Source: CAYWXK01 sp964462515 (lineage in GTDB: Bacteria > Planctomycetota > Phycisphaerae > Sedimentisphaerales > Anaerobacaceae). From it: a stretch of DNA of 37,464 nt. Position numbers and translations under genes: made by a program. This document shows positions 14,609 to 22,336 of this stretch, in pieces. Location: assembly GCA_964462515.1 (NCBI GenBank), contig CAYWXK010000037.1, forward strand, positions 1 to 37,464. The letters run 5' to 3'. The notes below the pieces were generated by a model. That model saw only the letters and a program-made list of their open reading frames with translations. It was not told where the DNA came from and searched no databases. Numbering within the stretch: position 1 is the stretch's first letter; each line of letters opens with the position of its first letter.

Positions 14609-16755
14609 AAAAGAAAGACAACAATGATGTGATATTGAAGGTGACGGAAGCTTTGCCAAAAGACGTGGGCAGAGCTATCGCGAGAATAGACCCTGAAGAC
14701 ATGGCGAGCTTAGCCCTTGAGGTGGGAGAGATAATAGAGATAGAAGGCGCAAGGAAGACCGCTGCTAAAGTAATGCCTTGTTACGCAGCGGATAGAGGCA
14801 AAAAGGTCGTTCAGATTGACGGGATTACAAGGGAAAACTGTAAAATAGGACTTGATGAAAAGGTAACGGCTCGGAAAATAGAAAGTAATCCTGCCAGGAA
14901 AATCACGCTTTCTCCTTTAACTGTGACAGGGACACTTCAAAAAGATAAAGATACCAAGTACATCGGTTCTCTTATAGAAGGCCTGCCTTTGACTTCAGGT
15001 GACAAAATCCGGGCAAGATTGTTTGGCACCAGAACCTGTGATTTCATGGTGGAGGACACAATTCCTGAGGGTGTGGTATTAGTTAGTCCTGCTACCGAAA
15101 TTCGAGTAAAAGCAAAAGAAGGTAAGTTAGAGAAAGCTAAAGTATCTTATGAGGACATAGGTGGACTTGGTACTCAAATCCAGAGAATCAGAGAGATGAT
15201 TGAGTTGCCCCTAAAATATCCTGAAGTCTTTGACAGACTGGGAATCGAGGCCCCTAAAGGTGTTTTCCTATACGGCCCCCCAGGAACCGGAAAGACCTTA
15301 ATTGCCCGCGCCGTAGCAAACGAAACTGATGCCTATTTTACGAGCATAACCGGCCCTGAGATTATGGGTAAATTTTACGGTGAGTCCGAAGCTCGCTTAA
15401 GAAGTGTATTTGAGGATGCTCATAATCATGCTCCAGCCATAATCTTTATTGATGAGATAGATGCCATCGCCCCTAAGAGAGAAGATATGGGTAGTGAAAA
15501 ACAAGTTGAAAGACGCGTTGTGTCTCAACTTTTGGCGTTGATGGATGGATTAGAGTCCCGCGGGCACATCATAGTTATCGGGGCAACAAATATCCCCAAC
15601 ACCATAGACCCTGCATTAAGAAGACCAGGCCGGTTTGATAGAGAAATCTCTATTCCGATACCTGATAAAAACGGGCGATTAGAGATATTGGAAATTCATA
15701 CAAGAGGCATGCCGTTAGCAGAAGATGTCAACATCCAAAAATTAGCTGAAATTACCCATGGATTCGTGGGAGCTGACTTAGAAGCATTGGGGAGAGAAGC
15801 AGCCATGTCGGCTCTAAGGAAGTTCCTACCCAAAATTGATTTTGAAATGGCAGATATTCCTTACGAAGCATTGCTTAAATTAGAAGTAACGATGGATAAT
15901 TTTTTGGAGGCGATGAAGGAGGTCGAGCCATCTGCAATTAGAGAAGTATTCGTTGAGGTGCCGGATGTGAAGTGGAGTGACGTAGGGGGTCTTGAGCACA
16001 TCAAGCAAGAGCTCAAGGAGGCGATAGAGTGGCCGCTCAAATACTCAGATGTTTTCAAAAAGGCTAATACCCATCCCCCTAAAGGAATTTTACTTTACGG
16101 CAAACCAGGAACAGGAAAGACACTTTTAGCCAAAGCGGTTGCTAATGAAAGTGGGGTCAATTTTATCTCTATCAAGGGCCCGCAGCTTATCAGCCGTTAC
16201 GTAGGAGAATCGGAACGGGGGGTAAGGGAGACATTTAGAACGGCAAAGCATGCTGCGCCGACAATACTTTTTCTTGATGAGATAGATAGTCTTACACCCA
16301 GAAGGGGCTCCAGCTCTACAGACGCTCATGTAACCGAGAGGGTAATAAGTCAATTTCTGACCGAAATGGATGGGATTGAGGAGCTCAAGGGCGTCGTGGT
16401 ATTAGCTGCAACTAACAGATTGGATTTAGTTGACCCTGCCGTTTTAAGAAGCGGCAGATTTGACCTTTTGTTTGAGCTGCCTGTGCCCGATGAGAAAACC
16501 AGAGAAGAAATATTCAGGATACACACCAAGAATAAGCCGCTGAGCGAGGACGTTGATTTGGAGAGACTGACCAAAGAAACGGAGGGTCGGGTCGGCTCGG
16601 ATATCGAGTTCATCTGTCGAAAGGCTTCTATGTTTGCAATAAGAGAGTTCGTCAACCAGCGCAAGGATAGCAGAGACAAAAAGACAGACTTCAAAGTTTC
16701 AAAGCAGCATTTTGACCAGGCTATCAAAATGCTAAAAGAGCAGAACGGTAGGTAA
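14605..16755 (+). CDS. CDC48/VAT-like double AAA+ ATPase
   Basis: 716 residues. An N-terminal substrate-recruiting CDC48 domain (about 8-170: double-psi barrel plus second subdomain) precedes D1 and D2 AAA+ modules. D1: Walker A GPPGTGKT (224-231), Walker B IIFIDEID (279-286), RRPGRFD (339-345). D2: Walker A GKPGTGKT (499-506, with Lys in place of the usual Pro), Walker B ILFLDEID (554-561), RSGRFD. The family extracts or unfolds proteins through a hexameric pore. In this cluster it most likely disassembles failed GvpA assemblies or loads GvpA onto growing vesicles. It overlaps the ArsA-like gene by 4 nt. A full double-AAA CDC48 is typical of archaea but is also found in bacterial gvp clusters. 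Confidence 0.93.
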   Translation: MKKKDNNDVILKVTEALPKDVGRAIARIDPEDMASLALEVGEIIEIEGARKTAAKVMPCYAADRGKKVVQIDGITRENCKIGLDEKVTARKIESNPARKITLSPLTVTGTLQKDKDTKYIGSLIEGLPLTSGDKIRARLFGTRTCDFMVEDTIPEGVVLVSPATEIRVKAKEGKLEKAKVSYEDIGGLGTQIQRIREMIELPLKYPEVFDRLGIEAPKGVFLYGPPGTGKTLIARAVANETDAYFTSITGPEIMGKFYGESEARLRSVFEDAHNHAPAIIFIDEIDAIAPKREDMGSEKQVERRVVSQLLALMDGLESRGHIIVIGATNIPNTIDPALRRPGRFDREISIPIPDKNGRLEILEIHTRGMPLAEDVNIQKLAEITHGFVGADLEALGREAAMSALRKFLPKIDFEMADIPYEALLKLEVTMDNFLEAMKEVEPSAIREVFVEVPDVKWSDVGGLEHIKQELKEAIEWPLKYSDVFKKANTHPPKGILLYGKPGTGKTLLAKAVANESGVNFISIKGPQLISRYVGESERGVRETFRTAKHAAPTILFLDEIDSLTPRRGSSSTDAHVTERVISQFLTEMDGIEELKGVVVLAATNRLDLVDPAVLRSGRFDLLFELPVPDEKTREEIFRIHTKNKPLSEDVDLERLTKETEGRVGSDIEFICRKASMFAIREFVNQRKDSRDKKTDFKVSKQHFDQAIKMLKEQNGR

Positions 16756-16798
16756 GAAGCGAATGGGCCGTTGAATCCTTGTTGCGAAAAGGTCTGTT

Positions 16799-17911
16799 AT
16801 GAGCAAAGTGGGCAAATATATTTACGGGGTCATAAACTCGAATGCAGAAGAAGTTTTCGTTCCGGGCGGAATAGGCGCTCTTGAAGATTCCTACCGGCTT
16901 ACAGGACCTACAGAGGTCGTAAAGGACAGCACGATTTTTAGTCGGACTTATACCATCTCCTTCCGGGATATATCCGCGGTCGTAAGCGATGCGGAAATAG
17001 TCGATTATACTCGTATGCCTAAAGACGCTTTAGCCAGAATGCTTCTCAAACATCAGGAGGTAATCGAAAAGATTATGGCTGAGTCCGCCACCGGCGGAAT
17101 TATTCCTATGAAGCTTGGGACATTTGCTGACAACGACAACGAAGTTAGGGAGATCTTAACAAAGGGATACAGGACAATCAAAGATATATTTGGAAGGGCC
17201 AAAAACTGCATAGAGATTGACGTTGTGGCTACATTGAATGATTTTAATTCCTTTCTGCAAGAGGTTTCGCGGGAAGACGAAATAAAACAGCTTAAACAAT
17301 CACTATTAAGTAAAAAAGAAGTTGTTACCGTAGATGACCAGATGAAGGTAGGTGTTCTGGTTAAAAAGTATTTAGATAAGAAAAGAGAAGAATACGCAAA
17401 CCAGATACAATCTGCCTTAAATGAAATTGCTCAAAACTTCAAAGCTCATGACCTTATGGATGACAAGATGGTCCTTAACACGGCATTCCTTATGGACCAA
17501 ACCAAACGGCAGGATTTCGAGCAGAAAGTCGCCCAGCTCAATAATAAGTTTGAAGAGAAGCTGAATTTTAGATGTGTGGGTCCGCTCCCACCGTATAGTT
17601 TTTATACTCTTGGGGTGAAAAAGGCACAATTTGAAGAGGTAGATTGGGCGAGGAAAAAATTAGGGCTTACAAACAACTTTATAACTGCAAGTGACATTAA
17701 AAAAGCCCATCGCAGATCGGCCTTGACCTGCCACCCTGATAAAAATCCGGATACACCAGGCATAGAAAAGAAATTTGATGATATGACCAGAGCCTACAAG
17801 ATTCTTCTCGATTACTACCGGGCTTCCAACCCAACACCAGAAACAGACGGCTGCTATTTTAATGAGCAAGCTTTTGAAAAGAACGCCGTGTTAGTGACGA
17901 CGGCAGAGTGA
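16799..17911 (+). CDS. gvpL: GvpL/GvpF fused to a C-terminal J domain
   Basis: 370 residues. Residues 1-280 are a GvpL/F protein: GKYIYGVI at the start, GIIPMKLGTFADNDNEV (100-116), a helical linker, DKMVLNTAFLMD and the terminal GPLPPYSFYTLGV. GvpF/L binds GvpA monomers and keeps them from aggregating during nucleation. Residues 283-340 form a J domain with the HPD motif at 312-314 (TCHPDKNPDTPG) and the helix IEKKFDDMTRAYKILLDYY. The J domain would recruit DnaK/Hsp70 directly to the GvpA-binding site. The matching zinc-finger half of an Hsp40 is a separate gene at 11288. Ribosome binding site AAAGG, 6 nt spacer. Followed 1 nt later by a second gvpL/F. Confidence 0.92.
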   Translation: MSKVGKYIYGVINSNAEEVFVPGGIGALEDSYRLTGPTEVVKDSTIFSRTYTISFRDISAVVSDAEIVDYTRMPKDALARMLLKHQEVIEKIMAESATGGIIPMKLGTFADNDNEVREILTKGYRTIKDIFGRAKNCIEIDVVATLNDFNSFLQEVSREDEIKQLKQSLLSKKEVVTVDDQMKVGVLVKKYLDKKREEYANQIQSALNEIAQNFKAHDLMDDKMVLNTAFLMDQTKRQDFEQKVAQLNNKFEEKLNFRCVGPLPPYSFYTLGVKKAQFEEVDWARKKLGLTNNFITASDIKKAHRRSALTCHPDKNPDTPGIEKKFDDMTRAYKILLDYYRASNPTPETDGCYFNEQAFEKNAVLVTTAE

Positions 17912-17912
17912 T

Positions 17913-18680
17913 ATGGAAAAAGAAGGAAAATATATCTATTGCATTATCGAGACAAAACAAGAACGGCACTTTGGTCCTGTCGGCATTGGGGGAAGAGGTG
18001 ACGATGTTGTAACTATCGGTTATGACGATATAAGCATGGTGGTAAGCAATTATCCTATAAGCCGGCTTACCGCTAACAGGGCGAACATGTTAGCCCACCA
18101 AAAAGCTATTGAGGAAGTAATGAAAGAATTTGATAGTGTCCTTCCGGTTCGCTTTGGCACCATTGCTTCTGGTCCCGATGAAATAAGAAATCTACTGGAT
18201 AGACGTTACAAAGAATTTAGAAATACTTTAAGAGATATGGACCACAAAGTAGAGTTAGGCGTCAAGGGAAGATGGATGGATATGGGTGTTATTTTTAACG
18301 AGATAGTAGAGGAAAATGAAGTAATAAGGAACTTGAGGGAACGTTTAAAAGGAAGAGACGGCCAAGATATCCAAACAAAAATAGACCTTGGGCAATTAGT
18401 TAAAGAAGAATTGGATAAAAAGAAACAAAAACAGGCAGAAGAAATTGTGGATAGGCTAAGAATAACGTCTTGTGACTATAAACTCAACAAAACCATTGGC
18501 GATATGAATTTCATGAATGCGGCTTTCCTGGTGGACAAGGGAAGAGAAAAAGAGTTCGACAATATCATAGATGATTTAGGTAACCAATATAAAGCCAGAA
18601 TGAACTTTATGTATGCGGGACCATTGCCTGTATTCAATTTCGTCAACATCGTTATTTACCCAGCAGAGTGGGAAAAGTAA
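17913..18680 (+). CDS. gvpF: Gas vesicle protein GvpL/GvpF (second copy)
   Basis: 255 residues, normal for the family. EGKYIYCIIETKQ at the start, then MLAHQKAIEEVMKEFDSVLP, the conserved VLPVRFGTIASGPDEI, a coiled linker with DLGQLVKEELDKKKQ, FMNAAFLVDKGREKEF and the closing GPLPVFNFVNI. No fused domain. It starts 1 nt after the stop of the J-domain fusion, so both are translated together and may form a mixed complex. GvpF and GvpL cannot be told apart by sequence alone; the symbol marks the family. Confidence 0.93.
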   Translation: MEKEGKYIYCIIETKQERHFGPVGIGGRGDDVVTIGYDDISMVVSNYPISRLTANRANMLAHQKAIEEVMKEFDSVLPVRFGTIASGPDEIRNLLDRRYKEFRNTLRDMDHKVELGVKGRWMDMGVIFNEIVEENEVIRNLRERLKGRDGQDIQTKIDLGQLVKEELDKKKQKQAEEIVDRLRITSCDYKLNKTIGDMNFMNAAFLVDKGREKEFDNIIDDLGNQYKARMNFMYAGPLPVFNFVNIVIYPAEWEK

Positions 18681-18697
18681 ATCCTGTCGGAGATAAC

Positions 18698-18937
18698 ATG
18701 TTTATAATCGATAGCATATTGCTCGCACCGCTAAAAGGCGTTGTGTGGCTGGGCCAAAAGCTTAACGAGATAGCTCAAAATGAACTAAATGATGATGGAC
18801 GCATAAAAGAAGAACTCATGGCATTGCAGCTGCGGTTTGAAATGGATGAGATAAGTGAGCAGGAATATGACGAGAAAGAGAGAGAACTTTTAGAAAGATT
18901 AGATGCTATTATAAAAGCCAAAGAACAGGAGACATAA
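18698..18937 (+). CDS. gvpG: Gas vesicle protein GvpG
   Basis: 79 residues. The start is ATG 18698 because GGAG at 18689-18692 gives a 5-nt spacer and GvpG proteins characteristically start MF-(I/L)-(I/L)-D; the earlier GTG at 18668 overlaps the previous gene. The sequence fits the family: MFIIDSILLAPLKGVVWLGQ, then an acidic helix and EISEQEYDEKERELLERLDAI. GvpG is one of the minimal accessory proteins for vesicle formation and interacts with GvpF/GvpA in haloarchaea. It ends 2 nt before gvpO. Confidence 0.95.
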   Translation: MFIIDSILLAPLKGVVWLGQKLNEIAQNELNDDGRIKEELMALQLRFEMDEISEQEYDEKERELLERLDAIIKAKEQET

Positions 18938-18939
18938 AA

Positions 18940-19203
18940 ATGGCCAATATAGATGAAGTTAGAGAAGCTGCAGCCGAGTTCTTGAAAAAAGCCCTTAATG
19001 TAAAAGAGGTGCGGGTAATTGGAGCAGCAAAGGTCAATAGCCAGTGGGATATAGAAATTGAGGTTTATGAGGAAAGTTCTTTTTTGAAGTCTCTCGGCCT
19101 TCCTACAAAGGTGCAGGATAGAAATATCTATACAGTGAAGGTAAATGATAGCTTGGAAGTTGAATCCTACGAGCGCCAGGGGCATACATTGGTAACCAGA
19201 TGA
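18940..19203 (+). CDS. gvpO: Gas vesicle protein GvpO
   Basis: 87 residues, matching the GvpO domain: an N-terminal helix (VREAAAEFLKKALNVKEVRV), then antiparallel strands ending QDRNIYTVKVNDSLEVESYERQGHTLVTR. GvpO is an essential accessory protein in haloarchaea and is common in bacterial clusters; its biochemical role is unclear. The spacing from gvpG is 2 nt, and the stop overlaps the next start by 4 nt (ATGA at 19200), so this is a tight coupled block. Confidence 0.88.
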   Translation: MANIDEVREAAAEFLKKALNVKEVRVIGAAKVNSQWDIEIEVYEESSFLKSLGLPTKVQDRNIYTVKVNDSLEVESYERQGHTLVTR

Positions 19204-20030
19204 TAACAGATATGCACAAAACCGAAGAACAGCTTGTCTACTTATTTTGTGTTACAGACAAAGAGCCAAGACCCAAAGAGATAGATAGCTTGGCGGGCAA
19301 TCTTTATTTTGTCTGCCATAAAGGCCTCTATGCCGTGGCTGGCAGGGTTGAAGAAAGCGAATTTAGTGAACAAAACCTGAAGAGGAACTTGGCTGATTTA
19401 GAGTGGATTAAGGCAAAGGCGAACATGCACGAAAAGATAATAGAAACAGTTATGGGGAATTCATCCGTAATTCCCTTTAAGTTTGCAACTTGCTTTAATA
19501 CAGATGACAGCTTAAAAGCGATGCTCGAGGAATACGCGGAAGAATTCAAAGCAATTCTAAAAAAATTAGAAGACAAGGAGGAATGGGGGGTCAAAATCTA
19601 CTGTGATATAGAAAAGCTAAAAGATAGCCTTGCCAATGATGAACCGGAGATTTTGGAAATTGAGAATGAAATCAACTTATCTTCCCCCGGCAAGGCCTAT
19701 TTGCTTAAAAAGAAAAAAACCGAGTTGATAGAAGATACGCTGAACAAAAAAATCAACGAATATGGTCAAGATAGCTTCCAGCTATTGAAAGAATTGAGTT
19801 TCGAGGCTCGTATAAATAGGCTGCTGCCGAGAGAGGTAACCGAAAGAAAAGATGATATGGTTTTGAATTCCGCCTTCTTAGTTAGCAAAGACAAAGTGGC
19901 CGATTTTATTAATATGGTAGATACCTTAAGGATGCATTACGAAGACAAAGGACTTTTCTTCGACTGCACCGGCCCCTGGCCTCCATACAATTTCTGCGGC
20001 CTTTCAAAGCAAAGCATGCAAAATGGATAA
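19200..20030 (+). CDS. gvpL: Gas vesicle protein GvpL/GvpF (third copy)
   Basis: 276 residues. A divergent GvpL/F: the usual FGT motif is VIPFKFATCFNTDDSL, then a long charged helical middle (EDKEEWGVKIYCDIEKLKDS...), DDMVLNSAFLVSKDKVADFI and the family ending CTGPWPPYNFCGL. Family members bind GvpA; three copies suggest specialised subunits. It overlaps gvpO by 4 nt and the following gvpA-family gene by 8 nt. Confidence 0.9.
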   Translation: MITDMHKTEEQLVYLFCVTDKEPRPKEIDSLAGNLYFVCHKGLYAVAGRVEESEFSEQNLKRNLADLEWIKAKANMHEKIIETVMGNSSVIPFKFATCFNTDDSLKAMLEEYAEEFKAILKKLEDKEEWGVKIYCDIEKLKDSLANDEPEILEIENEINLSSPGKAYLLKKKKTELIEDTLNKKINEYGQDSFQLLKELSFEARINRLLPREVTERKDDMVLNSAFLVSKDKVADFINMVDTLRMHYEDKGLFFDCTGPWPPYNFCGLSKQSMQNG

Positions 20031-20238
20031 CGTAGCAACAGCCTCAAAAGATGTAACCCTTTTGGAAATCCTGGACAGGGTTTTGGATAAAGGTGTGGTT
20101 ATATCCGGAGATATAGTTATTTCTGTGGCTGATGTTGACCTTATATACCTGGGATTGAAGGTTTTGCTCAGCTCAGTAGAAACTATGGAACAGTTAAGAG
20201 GTTCACCATTTGCCAGCCCGATACAGGAGCCGAGTTAA
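20023..20238 (+). CDS. GvpA-family minor protein (GvpM/GvpS type)
   Basis: 71 residues with the GvpA fold core: VTLLEILDRVLDKGVVISGD, then IVISVADVDLIYLGLKVLLSSVETM. It differs from the shell GvpA at 8350 by acidic VDL strands and a short polar tail (RGSPFASPIQEPS), as in the minor paralogues GvpM/GvpS/GvpJ, which are needed in small amounts, probably for nucleation. It lacks the GINWW tail that marks GvpJ, which is the gene at 20867. It overlaps the preceding gvpL/F by 8 nt. Confidence 0.88.
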   Translation: MDNVATASKDVTLLEILDRVLDKGVVISGDIVISVADVDLIYLGLKVLLSSVETMEQLRGSPFASPIQEPS

Positions 20239-20239
20239 G

Positions 20240-20575
20240 ATGGATGCGGAACTTAAAAAAACATCTGTAGTAATAACAGTTGCAGAGCCAGAGCAAACAA
20301 AGGATTCTGATGCTGAAAGAATTAACATTGACCCAAAGAATGTAGAGAAAGGATTAGCAAAGCTTGTTCTTACGCTTGTAGAGCTGATAAGAAAACTATT
20401 GGAAAAGCAGGCTATGAGAAGAGTAGAGGCAGGTTCCCTTTCTGAGGAGGAAATAGAAAGAGTGGGTGAAACTTTGATGAAACTGGAAAATAAAATGAAA
20501 GAGCTAAAAGAGATATTCGGACTCAAAGATGAAGAGTTAAACCTGAATCTCGGTCCTTTAGGAGATTTGATGTAG
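20240..20575 (+). CDS. gvpK: Gas vesicle protein GvpK
   Basis: 111 residues from ATG 20240, 1 nt after the previous stop, with GGAG at 20226-20229; the in-frame ATG at 20210 lies inside the preceding gene. The GvpK signature is clear: RINIDPKNVEKGLAKLVLTL, VELIRKLLEKQAMRRVEAGS, SEEEIERVGETLMKLENKM and the ending LNLNLGPLGDLM. A highly conserved helical accessory protein whose exact role is not known. Confidence 0.96.
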   Translation: MDAELKKTSVVITVAEPEQTKDSDAERINIDPKNVEKGLAKLVLTLVELIRKLLEKQAMRRVEAGSLSEEEIERVGETLMKLENKMKELKEIFGLKDEELNLNLGPLGDLM

Positions 20576-20583
20576 AAAGAACA

Positions 20584-20847
20584 ATGCCTAAAGAAGATGC
20601 TAAAATAAGTTGCCGGACATTCCAAAAGCAAGAGTTGGCGATTAAGGATATCATAGATAAGATTAACAGTGCCAAAGATGTTTTAGGAAAGGCAGAATTT
20701 GCTGAAAAGCTACAGGAAGAAGTGAACGTGCTTCTTTCCTGTCAGGATTACAATGAAAATAATGGAGATTGCAAGAACTGCCATTTCATTGCAAGTGTCC
20801 GCAAGAAAACAGCCGGTTTGATCATAAAGGCAAAAAGGTTGGCATAA
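20584..20847 (+). CDS. Small Cys-containing protein of the gas vesicle cluster
   Basis: 87 residues, helical, with three closely grouped cysteines (Cys53, Cys63, Cys66) in LLSCQDYNENNGDCKNCHFI between an amphipathic helix (INSAKDVLGKAEFAEKLQEE) and a basic helix (RKKTAGLIIKAKRLA). Not a Gvp family I can name. The C-x9-C-x2-C pattern suggests a metal site or disulfide. It lies 8 nt after gvpK and 19 nt before gvpJ, so it is probably co-translated and gas-vesicle related. Confidence 0.72.
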   Translation: MPKEDAKISCRTFQKQELAIKDIIDKINSAKDVLGKAEFAEKLQEEVNVLLSCQDYNENNGDCKNCHFIASVRKKTAGLIIKAKRLA

Positions 20848-20866
20848 TAGAAGCAGGGGATAAACA

Positions 20867-21196
20867 ATGGCAGAACAAAAAATGATGCATGCTACCGAGG
20901 CTACCAATCTTGCCGACATCCTGGAGAGAGTTCTGGATAAGGGGATTGTTATTGCAGGAGATATTAAGATTCAACTTGCTGATATTGACCTCCTTAATAT
21001 CAAAATAAGGCTCTTGATTGCCTCTGTAGATAAAGCTATGGAGATGGGGATAAATTGGTGGCAGCAGGACTCTTATTTGTCTTCAAAGGCAAAGGAAACC
21101 GATATTGAACAGGAAAATAGAGAGCTGAGAAAAAGGTTACAGCGCAACGAGGAACGCAAAAGACGATTAGAAAGGGCGCAGGCAAAAATATCTTAA
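20867..21196 (+). CDS. gvpJ: Gas vesicle protein GvpJ
   Basis: 109 residues. The GvpA fold core (LADILERVLDKGIVIAGDIK, IQLADIDLLNIKIRLLIASV) is followed by DKAMEMGINWWQQDSYLSSKAK, the tail that marks GvpJ in cyanobacteria and elsewhere. A charged helix (ENRELRKRLQRNEERKRRLE) replaces the long repeats seen in cyanobacterial GvpJ. A minor protein involved in nucleation or in setting vesicle shape. It is the last recognised Gvp family member of the cluster. Confidence 0.93.
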   Translation: MAEQKMMHATEATNLADILERVLDKGIVIAGDIKIQLADIDLLNIKIRLLIASVDKAMEMGINWWQQDSYLSSKAKETDIEQENRELRKRLQRNEERKRRLERAQAKIS

Positions 21197-21244
21197 GCCC
21201 GGATTTTCCGAATAAAGTATTGCTTTGAACATGGTTTTTGATAG

Positions 21245-21250
21245 TATAGT
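21245..21250 (+). promoter_or_regulatory. Possible -10 element before the MscS-like gene
   Basis: TATAGT matches 5 of 6 positions of TATAAT. The best upstream hexamer is TTGCTT, with an over-long 19-nt spacer. A separate promoter for the membrane protein and its small leader ORF is possible but weakly supported. Confidence 0.25.
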
Positions 21251-21303
21251 GGTGTATGTGGAAAATCCCTGCTCTATTTTTTTCTCAAAACTGAAAGGAG
21301 GCG

Positions 21304-21372
21304 ATGTCTAACGAGCATGTCATGAATTGCGAAAACAGGTTGGGAAGTCAAAAAACAAACATTCAATATTAA
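21304..21372 (+). CDS. Possible 22-codon leader peptide
   Basis: ATG 21304 is preceded by AAAGGAGG with a tight 3-nt spacer, and the frame runs 22 codons (starting MSNEHVMNCENRLG) to TAA 24 nt before the MscS-like start. A strong Shine-Dalgarno on such a short frame suggests a leader peptide or a decoy ribosome binding site; there is no homology evidence. Confidence 0.35.
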   Translation: MSNEHVMNCENRLGSQKTNIQY

Positions 21373-21396
21373 CAATTTAATATGGAGGTACAGAAA

Positions 21397-22089
21397 ATGT
21401 TAGCTGTAATCGAATGGGAAAATCTTATTGCTGACCCGGTCCGCCAAATGTTGGCCAGAATACTCAGCTATCTTCCTGTCCTACTGGGTGCGTTAGTAAT
21501 TCTGATAGTAGGCTGGATTGTGGCCAGGGCAATCAGACGGATACTTGACTGGCTGCTTAAAACAATACGCTTCAATGCGCTGGCTGATAAGGCAGGTATA
21601 TCAGCGATTCTAAGGAAAGGCGATTTGAAAACTTCCGCCAGGGAGGTGGTAAGCGGCCTGGTTTATTGGCTGATTATGATTATGGTGCTCGTTATGACTG
21701 TTGACGCTCTCGGTCTGCCCAAGGCATCCGATGTTCTTGCAAGCTTATTTGCTTACGTCCCGAATGTCATAGCAGCCCTGCTTGTTCTGGTGGTTGCTAT
21801 GTTTCTGGCCAGCTTTGTGTCAGGAATAGTTCACACGGCTGCCGGCAATGCCAATTTGCCCAGACCGGAGATATTTGCTGGTGTAAGCCGGTGGGCGATT
21901 ATAATTTTCGCAGTAACTATTTCGTTAGGAGAGCTTGGTATTGCAACGCTTTTGGTAACTACTACCTTCAATATTATCCTTGGCGGCGTTTGCCTTGCCT
22001 TGGCGCTTGCCTTTGGATTAGGCGGTAAAGATGCTGCGGCAAGGTATCTCGAGGAATTAAAGGAAAGGCATTCTGAGAAAAAAAGATGA
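21397..22089 (+). CDS. MscS-like integral membrane protein (conserved TM helix family)
   Basis: 230 residues from ATG 21397 (GGAGGT at 21384-21389, 7-nt spacer; the in-frame ATG 21382 overlaps that site). It has about five hydrophobic segments. Two copies of the 'conserved TM helix' unit are visible: LARILSYLPVLLGALVILIV, then VARAIRRIL, and later LASLFAYVPNVIAALLVLVV. The closing LALALAFGLGGKDAAARYLEELK resembles the pore-lining and hinge region before the beta domain of MscS, but no cytoplasmic vestibule domain follows. Probably a small mechanosensitive or osmotic-stress channel-like protein. At the end of a gas vesicle cluster it could link turgor, which can collapse vesicles, to their use. 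Confidence 0.78.
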   Translation: MLAVIEWENLIADPVRQMLARILSYLPVLLGALVILIVGWIVARAIRRILDWLLKTIRFNALADKAGISAILRKGDLKTSAREVVSGLVYWLIMIMVLVMTVDALGLPKASDVLASLFAYVPNVIAALLVLVVAMFLASFVSGIVHTAAGNANLPRPEIFAGVSRWAIIIFAVTISLGELGIATLLVTTTFNIILGGVCLALALAFGLGGKDAAARYLEELKERHSEKKR

Positions 22090-22336
22090 TGAAAAGTTAA
22101 GCTGCTTAGGCAATGATAAACTGTTTTGAGTTGGCATACAAAACGAAATCATGGGTGGTGTGCCGGCATCTCCGTCAATGCTCGACTGCCTTGCCGAGAC
22201 TGTGGGGCTATTGCTTATTGGTCTCGGCTGGGAGCCGTAGCCTGGTCGGGGATAATCTAACACAGTCAACAAGGTGAGTAGATTAACTCGTCAAGGCGAA
22301 GACCTGTGCCGAAACCTGAGAGGAATCGCCTATCCT

